46,484 nt of DNA, taken from the NCBI RefSeq assembly GCF_000743355.1, contig NZ_JQEI01000047.1, positions 1 to 46,484 of the forward strand, in the 5' to 3' direction. Source of the DNA: Serratia sp. Ag1 (GTDB taxonomy: Bacteria; Pseudomonadota; Gammaproteobacteria; Enterobacterales; Enterobacteriaceae). The notes under the pieces are model-generated. The model did no database searches. It was not told the DNA's origin and saw only the letters and a program-made list of their open reading frames with translations. Positions 10,239-19,993 of the stretch are shown here, piece by piece (the stretch's first letter is position 1; every line of letters begins with the position of its first letter). A program made the translations under genes and the position numbers.

Positions 10239-12137
10239 TCATATAATGGCCCCGTGATTCAATGCGAGATAATCATCGATAATTGATGTATGACCTGACG
10301 TAGGAAGCAATCTCCCTTGCATTATGCCTACGAGATCATCGACTTGGCTAATATTTAATGATTCCCCATCAGCAGTATTTATGCTCTCTAACTTACCATT
10401 ACTAAAAACAGCACCCTTATTATTATCAAACCAGTGATGTATTGTAATCTGATCAGTAGAGTTCAATATTGAAATGACAAGATTATCACTATCAGTAGGG
10501 GAACCTTTAACTCGGCTGAACCAAAGCTGGTCTATATTAATGTCATTTAAAATCAGGGTATCTACATCACCTTTGCCTAAAGTATCGTTATTGTATTCCC
10601 AGATAACATCCTTTCCGTCACCTTTATTAAAAATATAGGTATCGCTACCGTTGAAGCCTTGTAATGTATCATTCCCCTTACCACCGATTAAGATATCATT
10701 GGCATAGATACTACCATTGATTGAGTTATTTAACTCATTCCCTATCACCGTTATCTGGGCGTTATTTGATGATAACATGGTATTTGCTCTGAAATTTTCG
10801 ACATTAGCTGGCAGATGAATAATTGTGTTAGCTTGAATACTACCCAAAAACTCAATAGTATCTGATGCGCCCCCATTTTTATCTTCAAAAATCTCATAAC
10901 TGGCATTGGCCGCACCTATGACATATTTATCATCGCCATTTCCCCCGTAAAGATAGTTGACGCTGTTATTACCGAGGTAAAAAGTATCATTTCCATCGCC
11001 GCCGTTTAATGTTTTGACACCTGCTCCACCATAGAGAATATCCTTACCTTCTCCACCATACAGCACGTCATTACCTGCGCCGCTATGGAGCACATCATTG
11101 CCTTTTCCACCATAAAGCGTATCATTGCCATTATTTCCTTTAATAACATTATTTAAATCATTACCATATATTATATCATTGCCTTGAGTTCCATTCGCGT
11201 TTTCGATATTTGCACCATAGGCAATACCAATAGCATTGGTTCCATCATAGCTTATTGAGTTTAAGTATGATTTTTCAGGGGCAAGCTTAGGGACTTCAAC
11301 ATAGATTGAACTTCTGGTGCCGCCATTCAGATTGATGACTGAACCCAGGTTAAATGCGCTAACATCGAGTGTATCATTACCCCCGCCATCCCAGATGGTA
11401 TCAAAAAAATTCAGCTTGTCTGGCGTATATTTGTAAGTTGTATTATCTGCATTGAAATGGGTATTCTTACCATAAATATACTGTAAAGCTTGAATATCAA
11501 GAATACCGTAGCTGATGGTTTTGGCCTCATCCAGGTATACCCCCTTAGAATTATATAAGGCCGTTTTTTCCTGCGGATAATGTAAAGAATTCCGCATCTG
11601 ATTATAAGACATAAGAGTATCCAAGAGCGTAACGTCAGTGAGGTTGCTTGCCTCTTTCCACTGTCCATTAATCTTGACTTGAGTATGGCTGAGCCCCATC
11701 GCATGGCCGATTTCGTGTGCGGCAATATAAAATGAGGGTGGAACAGTGACGCCATTAGGCGGGTCGATTTTAAATACCAAGGTGCTAACGCCATTAATTC
11801 CAGTGCTGATTCCAGCAGCCCTGAAATTTATCTCATTACTCGCCATGAAGCGCAAATCACCCATTCCGCTTTTGCTTTCATCAATCTCTTTAAAAGTGAC
11901 ATTTGCAAAAGAGCTGAGGTTGCTCAATGATTTCCTGATTAAATCATTGTAAGGATTGTCTGCTGGAATAGGAATGTATGTGGTTCCGAACTCTGTACTG
12001 GGTACAGGATTAGTATATGAGGTTTTGGCCATACTCCATGTATAGACGTTACCACCGCCACTAGGTAATGCCTTGTATTGCCTGAAAATAAAATCGATTC
12101 CAGGGTTTCCGCTTAAAGGCAATTTTACATTTTCCAT
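10239..12137 (-). CDS. RTX zinc metalloprotease, serralysin-like, with unusual C-terminus
   Basis: Predicted 632-residue secreted metalloprotease. The zinc motif [11 protein letters not shown] (residues 141-151, HEXXHXXGXXH) and Met-turn LMSYNQ (about 175-180) define a metzincin catalytic domain. About 318-402 carries RTX nonapeptides such as GGKGNDVLH and GGEGKDILY, which bind calcium. There is no N-terminal signal peptide, as expected for type I secretion. The C-terminal ~130 residues resemble the calcium-binding tail of HlyA-type RTX proteins rather than the compact serralysin end. ATG 12137 follows AGAGGA. The gene is clearly more AT-rich than its neighbours, and no type I transporter or inhibitor gene is adjacent, which points to horizontal acquisition. 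Confidence 0.85.
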   Translation of the reverse strand: MENVKLPLSGNPGIDFIFRQYKALPSGGGNVYTWSMAKTSYTNPVPSTEFGTTYIPIPADNPYNDLIRKSLSNLSSFANVTFKEIDESKSGMGDLRFMASNEINFRAAGISTGINGVSTLVFKIDPPNGVTVPPSFYIAAHEIGHAMGLSHTQVKINGQWKEASNLTDVTLLDTLMSYNQMRNSLHYPQEKTALYNSKGVYLDEAKTISYGILDIQALQYIYGKNTHFNADNTTYKYTPDKLNFFDTIWDGGGNDTLDVSAFNLGSVINLNGGTRSSIYVEVPKLAPEKSYLNSISYDGTNAIGIAYGANIENANGTQGNDIIYGNDLNNVIKGNNGNDTLYGGKGNDVLHSGAGNDVLYGGEGKDILYGGAGVKTLNGGDGNDTFYLGNNSVNYLYGGNGDDKYVIGAANASYEIFEDKNGGASDTIEFLGSIQANTIIHLPANVENFRANTMLSSNNAQITVIGNELNNSINGSIYANDILIGGKGNDTLQGFNGSDTYIFNKGDGKDVIWEYNNDTLGKGDVDTLILNDINIDQLWFSRVKGSPTDSDNLVISILNSTDQITIHHWFDNNKGAVFSNGKLESINTADGESLNISQVDDLVGIMQGRLLPTSGHTSIIDDYLALNHGAII

Positions 12138-12546
12138 AAAATGTCCTCTTAGATGCTTTAAAAATATTAACCCTTGCAGTCATGTCTTTTGATATTTACT
12201 TAAAAAAGACTTCCATGTATCAGTAAATACCCTGCAATCTGCCAGGATATTGAATGAGAACTTCAACTAATACGGGAAATATGCGAGAGAATATTGTTAA
12301 CCACCTATTGCACTGACATTCACTTCCAATGTAATTTTTCACCTCGGTCTTTTTTATATAGTTAGCCTAAGCATCAAAGTCAAGGCGATTGGCAACATGA
12401 CGACGCGATCTGGCGTCACTTTTTCTGCTTCTGACGGGAGCACAAGCCTCTGCCTATCACAACTATTGACGCAATCTTTGCGACAACCCCCTGCCAGGCG
12501 TTAAACTCTAACCTTATTCGAATCACACAACTCATGGAAACCCCAG
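12138..12546. other. 409-bp spacer between divergent RTX protease and gor
   Basis: The left half is AT-rich and probably contains the protease promoter; I could not fix its -35/-10 boxes. A short stem GACGC (12402-12406) with GCGTC (12413-12417) followed by ACTTTTTCT resembles a plus-strand terminator although no plus-strand gene lies just upstream. It could be a relic of a terminator that once followed rlmJ. No credible ORF was seen. Confidence 0.4.
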
Positions 12547-13899
12547 ATGACGAAACATTATGATTATCTAGCAATTGGCGGCGGCAGCGGCGGTATCGCA
12601 TCGATCAACCGGGCAGCCATGTATGGCCAGAAATGCGCATTGATTGAAGCCAAAGAACTGGGTGGCACCTGCGTGAACGTGGGTTGTGTACCGAAAAAAG
12701 TGATGTGGCATGCGGCACAGATCGCTGAAGCTATTCATCTCTATGGCCCAGACTACGGCTTTGATACCACGGTTAACGCATTTGACTGGAAAAAGCTGGT
12801 AGCGAACCGTACCGCCTACATTGATCGCATTCATAACTCCTACGACAACGTACTGGCTAAAAACAAAGTTGATGTGATCAAAGGATTCGCCCGCTTCGTT
12901 GACGCCCACACGGTAGAAGTCAACGGCGAAACCATTACCGCCGATCACATCCTGATCGCCACCGGTGGCCGTCCAAGCTACCCGAATATTCCTGGCGCAG
13001 AATACGGCATCAACTCAGACGGCTTTTTCGAGCTGGACGCCATGCCGAAACGCGTAGCCGTGGTGGGCGCGGGCTACATTGCGGTGGAATTGGCCGGGGT
13101 AATGAACGCACTGGGAGCAGAAACCCATCTGTTCGTGCGCAAACAGACACCGCTGCGCGCATTTGATCCGATGATTGTAGAAACGCTGGTTGAGGTGATG
13201 AACACCGAAGGGCCACAATTGCACACCGAATCCGTGCCAAAAGCCATCGTCAAAAACGCCGATGGTAGCCTGACGCTACAACTGGAAAACGGCAAAGAGT
13301 TCATCGTCGACAGCCTGGTATGGGCGATTGGCCGTGAACCCGCTACCGACAACCTGAATCTGGCGGTCACCGGGGTGAAAACCAACGCCAAAGGTTACAT
13401 TGAAGTGGATAAATTCCAGAACACCAATGTAAAAGGCATCTACGCCGTTGGTGACAACACGGGTGCGGTTGAGCTGACTCCGGTCGCGGTTGCCGCTGGC
13501 CGCCGTCTGTCTGAACGCCTGTTTAACAACAAGCCGGACGAGCATCTGGATTACAGCAATATTGCTACCGTGGTATTCAGCCACCCGCCGATCGGTACTA
13601 TTGGCCTGACCGAGCCACAGGCAAAAGAGCAGTTTGGCGAAGATCAGGTTAAGGTCTATAAATCTGCCTTTACCCCCATGTACAGCGCCATCACCCAGCA
13701 CCGCCAGCCGTGCCGCATGAAGCTGGTGTGCGTGGGTGCAGAAGAGAAGATCGTCGGCCTGCACGGCATTGGTTTTGCCATGGATGAAATCCTGCAGGGC
13801 TTCGCCGTGGCAGTCAAAATGGGCGCAACCAAGAAAGATTTCGACAACACCGTGGCGATCCACCCAACCGTAGCGGAAGAGTTTGTGACCATGCGCTAA
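12547..13899 (+). CDS. gor: Glutathione-disulfide reductase
   Basis: FAD/NADPH flavoenzyme that regenerates reduced glutathione in the cytoplasm. The 450 residues match E. coli Gor in length and motifs: FAD dinucleotide fold [16 protein letters not shown] at the N-terminus, redox disulfide [13 protein letters not shown] (about 39-51), NADPH-binding [12 protein letters not shown], second FAD site IYAVGDNTG, and the C-terminal catalytic histidine in [17 protein letters not shown] 12547 has a modest GGAAA site. The start follows the divergent RTX gene rather than rlmJ, its E. coli neighbour. Confidence 0.97.
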   Translation: MTKHYDYLAIGGGSGGIASINRAAMYGQKCALIEAKELGGTCVNVGCVPKKVMWHAAQIAEAIHLYGPDYGFDTTVNAFDWKKLVANRTAYIDRIHNSYDNVLAKNKVDVIKGFARFVDAHTVEVNGETITADHILIATGGRPSYPNIPGAEYGINSDGFFELDAMPKRVAVVGAGYIAVELAGVMNALGAETHLFVRKQTPLRAFDPMIVETLVEVMNTEGPQLHTESVPKAIVKNADGSLTLQLENGKEFIVDSLVWAIGREPATDNLNLAVTGVKTNAKGYIEVDKFQNTNVKGIYAVGDNTGAVELTPVAVAAGRRLSERLFNNKPDEHLDYSNIATVVFSHPPIGTIGLTEPQAKEQFGEDQVKVYKSAFTPMYSAITQHRQPCRMKLVCVGAEEKIVGLHGIGFAMDEILQGFAVAVKMGATKKDFDNTVAIHPTVAEEFVTMR

Positions 13900-13934
13900 C
13901 CGGCGCTGTTTATTCAAAGGCATTCTGACCTCAG

Positions 13935-14129
13935 ACTGCTGACAAAGCCGGTTATTAGGGGGAGCGTGCCGAAGGGGTCGTAACGGCGTAAGCCGTCGAC
14001 AAATTTGCCGGGAGCAAATTTGAACGACGTTATGTCGGCCCGTAGGGTGGGACACAGGGATGTGTCCCATCATAGCCCCTCGGTGCGCTAGACCCGGGTA
14101 TCTCGGGCTAGAAGACCACTTGGTCATCA
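13935..14129. repeat. Folded intergenic element with four stem-loops
   Basis: About 195 bp inserted between gor and its likely terminator. It contains consecutive inverted repeats: ACGGC/GCCGT (13983-13987, 13992-13996), AAATTTGC/GCAAATTT (14001-14008, 14014-14021), GGGACACA/TGTGTCCC (14049-14056, 14061-14068), and CTAG-A-CCCG/CGGG-CTAG (14088-14096, 14104-14111). The 7-bp direct repeat ACCTCAG borders it at 13928-13934 and 14130-14136, as a target duplication would. It carries no ORF. It looks like a miniature or REP-type repeat; the family name is not known to me. Confidence 0.5.
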
Positions 14130-14135
14130 ACCTCA

Positions 14136-14165
14136 GGCCAGATGCAAACGCATTCTGGCCTTTTT
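14136..14165 (+). terminator. Terminator between convergent gor and autotransporter genes
   Basis: GGCCAGATGC (14136-14145) pairs with GCATTCTGGCC (14150-14160) with one bulged T, then TTTTT (14161-14165). Probably terminates gor and may also serve the convergent autotransporter gene. Confidence 0.7.
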
Positions 14166-14198
14166 ACCGATCAATCCCCTTATACATTTGCGACAGTA

Positions 14199-17100
14199 TC
14201 AGAAGTCGATTTTTAATTTGGCATAAAAACCGTTTGAGGTGACATCGCTGTTATATGCACCGGTGTAGGAGATGCCGAACGTCGCCGCGTTGTTAAGTTT
14301 GGTTTCAATGCCCAACCCCACGCCAAGCAGATGAGACAATTTACCGCCCTGGATTTTAGCCACTCCGCTATCGGCCAGGTGCATCGTCGCTTCCGGTGTG
14401 GTGTCCCCAAAGAAACGCGTCCCATACAGATCGCTTTTCACGGCCATCTTCACGTCACCCAAGGTAAATGGCAGCGCAGCACGGGCACCCAACGTGGTGA
14501 CCTGTAGATTCTGGTTATCAACGTCGGTGGTGAACTGCATATTGTTAACCGTTTCAACATAACCATTGGATTCAACATGCAACCAACCGAAACCGGCATA
14601 CGACTCAACGGAATAGCTCTCCGTCGTCCATCCTGAATAGGCCGCTTCGGCAAACAGTTGGGTAATATTCACATCCGGGGAAACGGAATTGCTGGCGGTT
14701 TGATCGAGAACCTGCAAAGTGCGATGAGCATCACGACTTTGCCGGGTGTGCATCGCACCATAATTCAGCGAAACCAGGTCGGCGATGTTAGAAACACCGT
14801 ACACCCCAAAGTGCAGATCGTCGCTGTCGATTTTACTCTGCCTATCCCCTTTAAAATCGGTACTGCCCGCACCGAAGTACAGGCCCAGCTTGGTGCTGGG
14901 GCTGGCATCAATTTCACCACCGATTAAAGCCGCATAAAAATCGACGTCCATGCTTGATTGGCCGTAATCCACCGTAGACCAGCTACCGATTGGCGCAACC
15001 CAAAGGCGGCCTGCACCCCCCGACGTTTCCACATAACGGCCACCGCCTACACCAACGGCCTGATCTTTAACCACCCGCGACAGGGTCATGGCATTCACAA
15101 TGCTGGCATTTTGCGTATTCAGGTACATATCACTGCCGAGAGCATCGTTAGTATTGCGAACCTCATCGCCAGAGGCCATGAGCAGGGTATCGAACAAGGT
15201 GCCCGAACCGCTGCCTTCAATCGCCTGACCGATAGACCGGCCATTGTGGCTTGAGGCGTAAGAAGCGAATGTCACGTCCTGATTACGGCCAAAGCGGGCA
15301 GTCAGTGAATTACCGGAGATATCGACATCGGTTTTGAAGAATGCATACTGCGGTGTGGCTGTGGCTTGGTCGGCCCCGGTTAATGTCTCCGCAGTGACAG
15401 TTCCGGTCACTACGGTGCCATGATTAAACACCTCCTCGAACACGTCTTTATCGGTGGAACCCACGGTAATCATCGAGCCATGATTAAAGGTGAGCTGGCC
15501 TACGTTGACACTTGCACCCGTGCTGACCACATAAGTCCCGCCTGCGTTGACCTCAATATTCGCCTTATGGCTTTCGGTTGCAGCCAGTTCACCCTTCAGC
15601 GTAAAGGCATCGTTATAGCGGGCTAGAACACCGAATTTACCGCCGTTTACCGCCACGGTGCCGCTGCCAAATGACTCGGTGAAACCATACAAAGCCCCCT
15701 GTTCCACACGGGTATTGCCCTGATAGGTGTTATCACCCGTCATGATCAACGTGCCTGCACCGAGCTTCACCAGAGAACCGGTATAAAGATCGGCATCAAT
15801 CCTGGCTTGAATAGCCGCCGCACGCTGGCTGTAGTAATCTTGCCGCCATTGTTCAGCATCTGCTTGGCTAACGATGTGATCCGTTGGATCGTTGTTACCG
15901 TCGTTGACCACGAAGCTGTTACCTAACTCGTAGGCTCCACCCGCCGCAATGCCCTGAGCCTGGTAGTTCTGTAGCCAAGCCAGATCTTCCTGTTCACGCG
16001 CATCCAACGCTTGCTGGCTGATATTATTGCTCCAGACGTCAAGCGGCGTGCTGGCAAGGTTGTACTCAAACTTGCCGAGGAATTGACCGGGCCCATACAT
16101 GCCTTTATCCAGATCCGGCACACCCCAGCCGTAGCGAACATCGGGCACACCATCAGCCGCCGTCCAGTTTTCCAAGGTGCTACCATCCAGGTTCTGGTGG
16201 CTGGCAGTAGTAAGCAACACCTCTCGCACCTGAAGCGCACTCATATCCTGATAGCGCGAGAGCAGAACGCCCATGGCACCGGCAACGTGCGGCGCAGACA
16301 TTGAGGTGCCGGATGAATTACCCCAGCCAGCCGCGCCGGTTGCTGCATTCACCGTGGTTGAGTAGATGCCACTTCCCGGTGCTGCCACGGTCCACCATTT
16401 GGCCTCGCCAGCCTCGTTCCAGGTATAAGACAGCGCGTATTTGTCAGTACCCGTGACCCGCTGTAGCCCGGCAACCGCTATCCAATGCTGCTCGGCTTCA
16501 GGATGATAATAGGGGTAAAGTGCGCGATAAAATGGATTGGCGAAGTCGCGGTTACCAGTGGTAAATATCTGCACCACCGTTGTTCCCTTCACAGCATCGT
16601 AGGCGGCGTCCACAAAGGAGGGATTGGCACCATACTTTTTATTGAAATAGAAATACTCATATTCCGACTGGGTCATATTATTTGCCGGTAGGTGAACCCC
16701 GGTGTTGCCGCCGTCATTACCGGTTGAGCCGTTGTCAGCAATACGAATATTAGTGCCCCAACTGTTATTAATCACTTCAGCACCGGCATCGACCAGCGCT
16801 TTCCAACCGGTATAGAAAAACGAATAATCCTGGAACGGGCCATAGTTATTGCCGTCAGTTCCGCCGGTATTAGCGACATAAATATCGGCCCCCCAGGCGA
16901 CACCATGCATTCCTTCACCGTCGCGATTAGCCCCAACGGTGCCAGTCACGTGGGTTCCGTGCCCATCATTCACCTCGGCGATCCATTGGCCGGTAAGATC
17001 GAAGGCTTCACCCGCAGTATATTCGCCCTGTGAACCCACCGCCGACTGGGGATAACGCAAACCGGAGGAACCGTAATTACCAACCGCTGCCACCGCATGG

Positions 17101-17438
17101 AAACGATCGCTATTGAGATCCGGATGAATAAAAAGCAGCGCACCGGAATCCATGACGCCAACCCTGGCCCCTTGCCCGGAGAAACCCAGCATATAAGCAC
17201 TGGAAGCTTTCATCGCAGCCAGGCCCCAATCTTTGCTGTACTCTTCGGTTTCCCAACTGGCTTTATCGCCAATCAGGCCCGGCTCTGCATAGGCTGCCCC
17301 GTCCATTGGCAACATGGCGGCGGTAATCGCCAAGGCAATCAGAGACTTATTAGGCGTTACCTTACCCCTTTGGGTTGCATTCGCTATGTTATGTTCTTGG
17401 TAAGCTCGGTAAAAAAATATCTTTGAAATCAATTTCAT
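14199..17438 (-). CDS. Subtilisin-type serine protease autotransporter
   Basis: A 1079-residue type Va secreted protease. A long N-terminal export region (about 1-52, with a cluster of polar residues before the hydrophobic core and cleavage near AYAEP) is followed by an S8 domain with catalytic Asp97 (GVMDSG), His160 (NDGHGTHVTGT) and Ser379 (SSGTSMSAPHVAG), plus oxyanion Asn in INNSWG. A passenger beta-helix segment (AGTLIMTGDNTYQGNTRV, about 555-580) and a C-terminal beta-barrel of about 270 residues ending LKIDF complete it. It resembles the Serratia marcescens extracellular serine protease family. ATG 17438 has AAGGA. It is divergent from the sensor locus at 17717. Confidence 0.92.
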   Translation of the reverse strand: MKLISKIFFYRAYQEHNIANATQRGKVTPNKSLIALAITAAMLPMDGAAYAEPGLIGDKASWETEEYSKDWGLAAMKASSAYMLGFSGQGARVGVMDSGALLFIHPDLNSDRFHAVAAVGNYGSSGLRYPQSAVGSQGEYTAGEAFDLTGQWIAEVNDGHGTHVTGTVGANRDGEGMHGVAWGADIYVANTGGTDGNNYGPFQDYSFFYTGWKALVDAGAEVINNSWGTNIRIADNGSTGNDGGNTGVHLPANNMTQSEYEYFYFNKKYGANPSFVDAAYDAVKGTTVVQIFTTGNRDFANPFYRALYPYYHPEAEQHWIAVAGLQRVTGTDKYALSYTWNEAGEAKWWTVAAPGSGIYSTTVNAATGAAGWGNSSGTSMSAPHVAGAMGVLLSRYQDMSALQVREVLLTTASHQNLDGSTLENWTAADGVPDVRYGWGVPDLDKGMYGPGQFLGKFEYNLASTPLDVWSNNISQQALDAREQEDLAWLQNYQAQGIAAGGAYELGNSFVVNDGNNDPTDHIVSQADAEQWRQDYYSQRAAAIQARIDADLYTGSLVKLGAGTLIMTGDNTYQGNTRVEQGALYGFTESFGSGTVAVNGGKFGVLARYNDAFTLKGELAATESHKANIEVNAGGTYVVSTGASVNVGQLTFNHGSMITVGSTDKDVFEEVFNHGTVVTGTVTAETLTGADQATATPQYAFFKTDVDISGNSLTARFGRNQDVTFASYASSHNGRSIGQAIEGSGSGTLFDTLLMASGDEVRNTNDALGSDMYLNTQNASIVNAMTLSRVVKDQAVGVGGGRYVETSGGAGRLWVAPIGSWSTVDYGQSSMDVDFYAALIGGEIDASPSTKLGLYFGAGSTDFKGDRQSKIDSDDLHFGVYGVSNIADLVSLNYGAMHTRQSRDAHRTLQVLDQTASNSVSPDVNITQLFAEAAYSGWTTESYSVESYAGFGWLHVESNGYVETVNNMQFTTDVDNQNLQVTTLGARAALPFTLGDVKMAVKSDLYGTRFFGDTTPEATMHLADSGVAKIQGGKLSHLLGVGLGIETKLNNAATFGISYTGAYNSDVTSNGFYAKLKIDF

Positions 17439-17716
17439 GCTGATATTCCTTTTGATGATACTTATAGACAGGATTTTTGTTCCAAGCGAGCAACGCTAGC
17501 TTGTTCGCTGCCCAATCTGTCACATATCGACAAGTATCAACATATTTTTTTACAATACGAAGAGGTTACTGATATAACGGTTTTTATTAATCAAACCGGT
17601 GGCTATAAACGACGCATAAGCCTATCCCGAATGCTCAATTGGGAGTTTTCTGTCACAAGGTAGCCTGATAAATTCGTAACTCTAAAATTCTCACCTATGA
17701 TGATTGGGATACACTG
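17439..17716. promoter_or_regulatory. Divergent control region of the protease and the sensor locus
   Basis: 278 bp of AT-rich DNA between two divergent genes. It must hold both promoters, but I see no consensus box strong enough to place them and no clear operator palindrome. Confidence 0.35.
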
Positions 17717-18211
17717 ATGTTCACCCACTTGCTCAGAATAATCACTTTGGCGTTCGCTGCTCTGGTGATCGGTCAATCTCCTGCATTAAGTTTCACGCTG
17801 GAAGTCACAGGGAATATCAGCCACTTTACGGATGAGGCAAATCACCGCTATATCTTTACCGATGAACAGCTATTTTCCATGCCGGTACACACGATCAGCA
17901 CCACGACGCCTTGGACTCCATTGGAAAAATTTGAGGGTATTGCGCTGTCTGAAATATTGAATACTGTTGGAGCCAAGGGAACCATGATGGCGTTTTACGC
18001 GTTGAACGATTATTACATCAATATCCCCATCAGCGACGTTGAAAAATATCACATGATTCTGGCCTATAAGATGGGAGGAAATCGGCTGAAGATACGTGAT
18101 TTCGGGCCATTATTTCTCATTTACCCCCGTGATGCCGGTGGGAAGGAGTTGAATTCCCCGCTGTACAATTCACGCTTTATCTGGCAAGTCTATCGGATCG
18201 AAATCAAATGA
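17717..18211 (+). CDS. Periplasmic sulfite-oxidase-fold (molybdopterin-binding-like) protein, probable accessory sensor
   Basis: A 164-residue protein with a signal peptide (about 1-25, cleavage near ALSFT) and a domain resembling the oxidoreductase molybdopterin-binding fold: LEVTGNI at the start, LEKFEGIALSEILNTVGAKG, YALNDYYINIPISDV, and the closing IYPRD...RFIWQVYRIEIK. The mature chain has no cysteine at all, so the Mo-ligating cysteine of true sulfite oxidases is missing; a ligand-binding or signalling role is more likely than catalysis. Its TGA overlaps an ATG of the kinase gene (ATGA, 18208-18211), so the two are probably co-translated. Fold assignment is from motif resemblance. Confidence 0.7.
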   Translation: MFTHLLRIITLAFAALVIGQSPALSFTLEVTGNISHFTDEANHRYIFTDEQLFSMPVHTISTTTPWTPLEKFEGIALSEILNTVGAKGTMMAFYALNDYYINIPISDVEKYHMILAYKMGGNRLKIRDFGPLFLIYPRDAGGKELNSPLYNSRFIWQVYRIEIK

Positions 18212-19993
18212 AGCTGACTCAGTATTAAACATGGCAGCAAGTTAGCGATTCCAGCGGCTTTCGCGGTATTATTTTTAGTTGCCTCTGCAGTAACGCTTTA
18301 TTCTTACAGTGCGATCCTCTCCCAAAAAGGGCTGTATGCGATTGCTGGTACTCAGGAAAACTACTCTTGGTCAATTGCCAAATTTGCCATCAAGTTGTCT
18401 GAGTTCGAAACCTTCATTGAACAGCAAAAAAATACCAGCCAACGTGACATTGAAGAATTAAAACTGAAATTCGAGATCCTGTACTCGCGTTTTTCGGTGC
18501 TGGAAAAGGTCTCTGAATCTACGCAACCCTTGTATCGGGAACCCGGTTATGCGCAGGTCATCCAAAAAATGCGTCATCAGATCGATAATCTTGATGACCT
18601 GTTTAACCAGCAAAGCCTTAACTTTCAACAGATCTCACAAGCCTTAACCCAGCTCAAGCCACTGTCTATTGAAATGGCCAATCTCACGGATCATGCAGAA
18701 GTTAAACAGCGTACTGGGGCCTATGATGATTTTATCGAGAAGCGCCGCATTATTTTCTATGGGCTGGTGATTGTTATCTTTTCGGTCACCGCCCTGATCG
18801 TGATCACTTTGCTGGTTTTGCGCCAGCAACGCCTGACCATTCGGCAACAGGCGCTGGCAATCGAAGCAGAGAAAGCCACTCGCACTAAAAATGCCTTCTT
18901 GGGTGCCATCGGCCACGAACTGCGGACCTCGCTGCAAAGTATCATGTCTGCGATTGATGTCCTGGTGAATACCCAGTTCTCGGCTGAACATGCGGATACT
19001 TTCCAGCGCCTGGAGAGCGCAGCGCAACAAATTGAACGGCAGATGAGAGACTTAACCGATTATGCTCACCTGGAAAGTGGTATGATGGAACTGCGCATAG
19101 TGCCATTTAGCGCCAGAAAACTGATTAAAGAGACTGCCGACGAAATTGCCCTGCTGACGCACAAGAAAAACATCAAACTCATCTGCGAGTTAGATCTCAA
19201 TACAGCGCTGATTTATTCCGATCCGCTGCGGATCCGGCAAATTCTTATCAATCTGCTGACCAATGCCTTTAAATACACCGAGCACGGAACCATTACCTTA
19301 CGCAGCCGCCTTAGCAGCCAACCAGAGGGTTCGGCACTGGTTGTCGAAGTAGCCGATACCGGGATTGGTATCAGAGAAGAGGCCCTGCCACAGATTTTCC
19401 AGCCTTTTACCCAACTGGATCAGTCACATACTCGTCGCTACAGTGGCGTCGGCATGGGGTTGGCCATCGTCTACGGCTTGGTCGAATTGCTTAAAGGCTC
19501 GATTAAAGTCACCAGCGAAGTGAAAAAGGGCAGCACCTTTAGCGTCAGCATTCCTGTTGAAATCAGCACAGAGGAGCCAGCAGAAGCCAATCCACCGCCG
19601 GAAACCTCGTCGCTGAGGAAACAACAGCAGATTCTGATCGTGGACGATAACCCAGCCGTCGGCCATGCATTCATCACCTTGCTCGACAAATTGGGCTATC
19701 AGTATGAGTTGTGCAGTTCATCGGAGCGCGCCTTGCAAAAACTGCTGCGCCGCCCTTACGACGCGCTGCTGCTCGATCTGCAAATGCCCGGAATGGATGG
19801 AGCTATGGTCGCGAAACAGTTGCGTAGCCAGCGAGGCCCAAACCGCAACATTCCGATTATCGGTATCAGCGCCTATGCGCCCGAATTACTTTCTACCGAA
19901 CAGCGGGCCATGTTTGATGACTACCTGATGAAACCGGTGCGCATGAGTATGCTGTCTACGTCCTTGAATGCCCTGTTTACCGCTAAAGATTAA
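18208..19993 (+). CDS. Hybrid sensor histidine kinase with a frameshift near its start
   Basis: Membrane sensor kinase. Order: TM1 (coded at about 18245-18300), periplasmic coiled region, TM2 (FYGLVIVIFSVTALIVITLL, about 18755-18820), HisKA with phospho-His in AIGHELRTSLQS, HATPase with NLLTNAFKYTEHGT, DTGIGI and GVGMGLAI, and a C-terminal receiver with LIVDDNPAVGH, phospho-Asp in LLLDLQMPGMDG and MKP. The natural start is ATG 18208, overlapping the upstream stop, but after MKLTQY the frame hits TAA; removing one T at 18225-18226 restores YKHGSKLAIP and a 594-residue protein. A TTG at 18395 gives 532 residues without TM1, and ATT 18224 is a possible rare start. Sequencing error is possible. 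Confidence 0.8.

Noticed and set aside
13276-14130. 284-codon minus-strand frame opposite gor, running into the folded repeat
   Set aside because: Antisense shadow of gor with low-complexity His/Arg-rich text and no recognisable motif.
18231-18245. ATG 18231 as the kinase start
   Set aside because: It runs into TAG after four codons in a different frame from the kinase.
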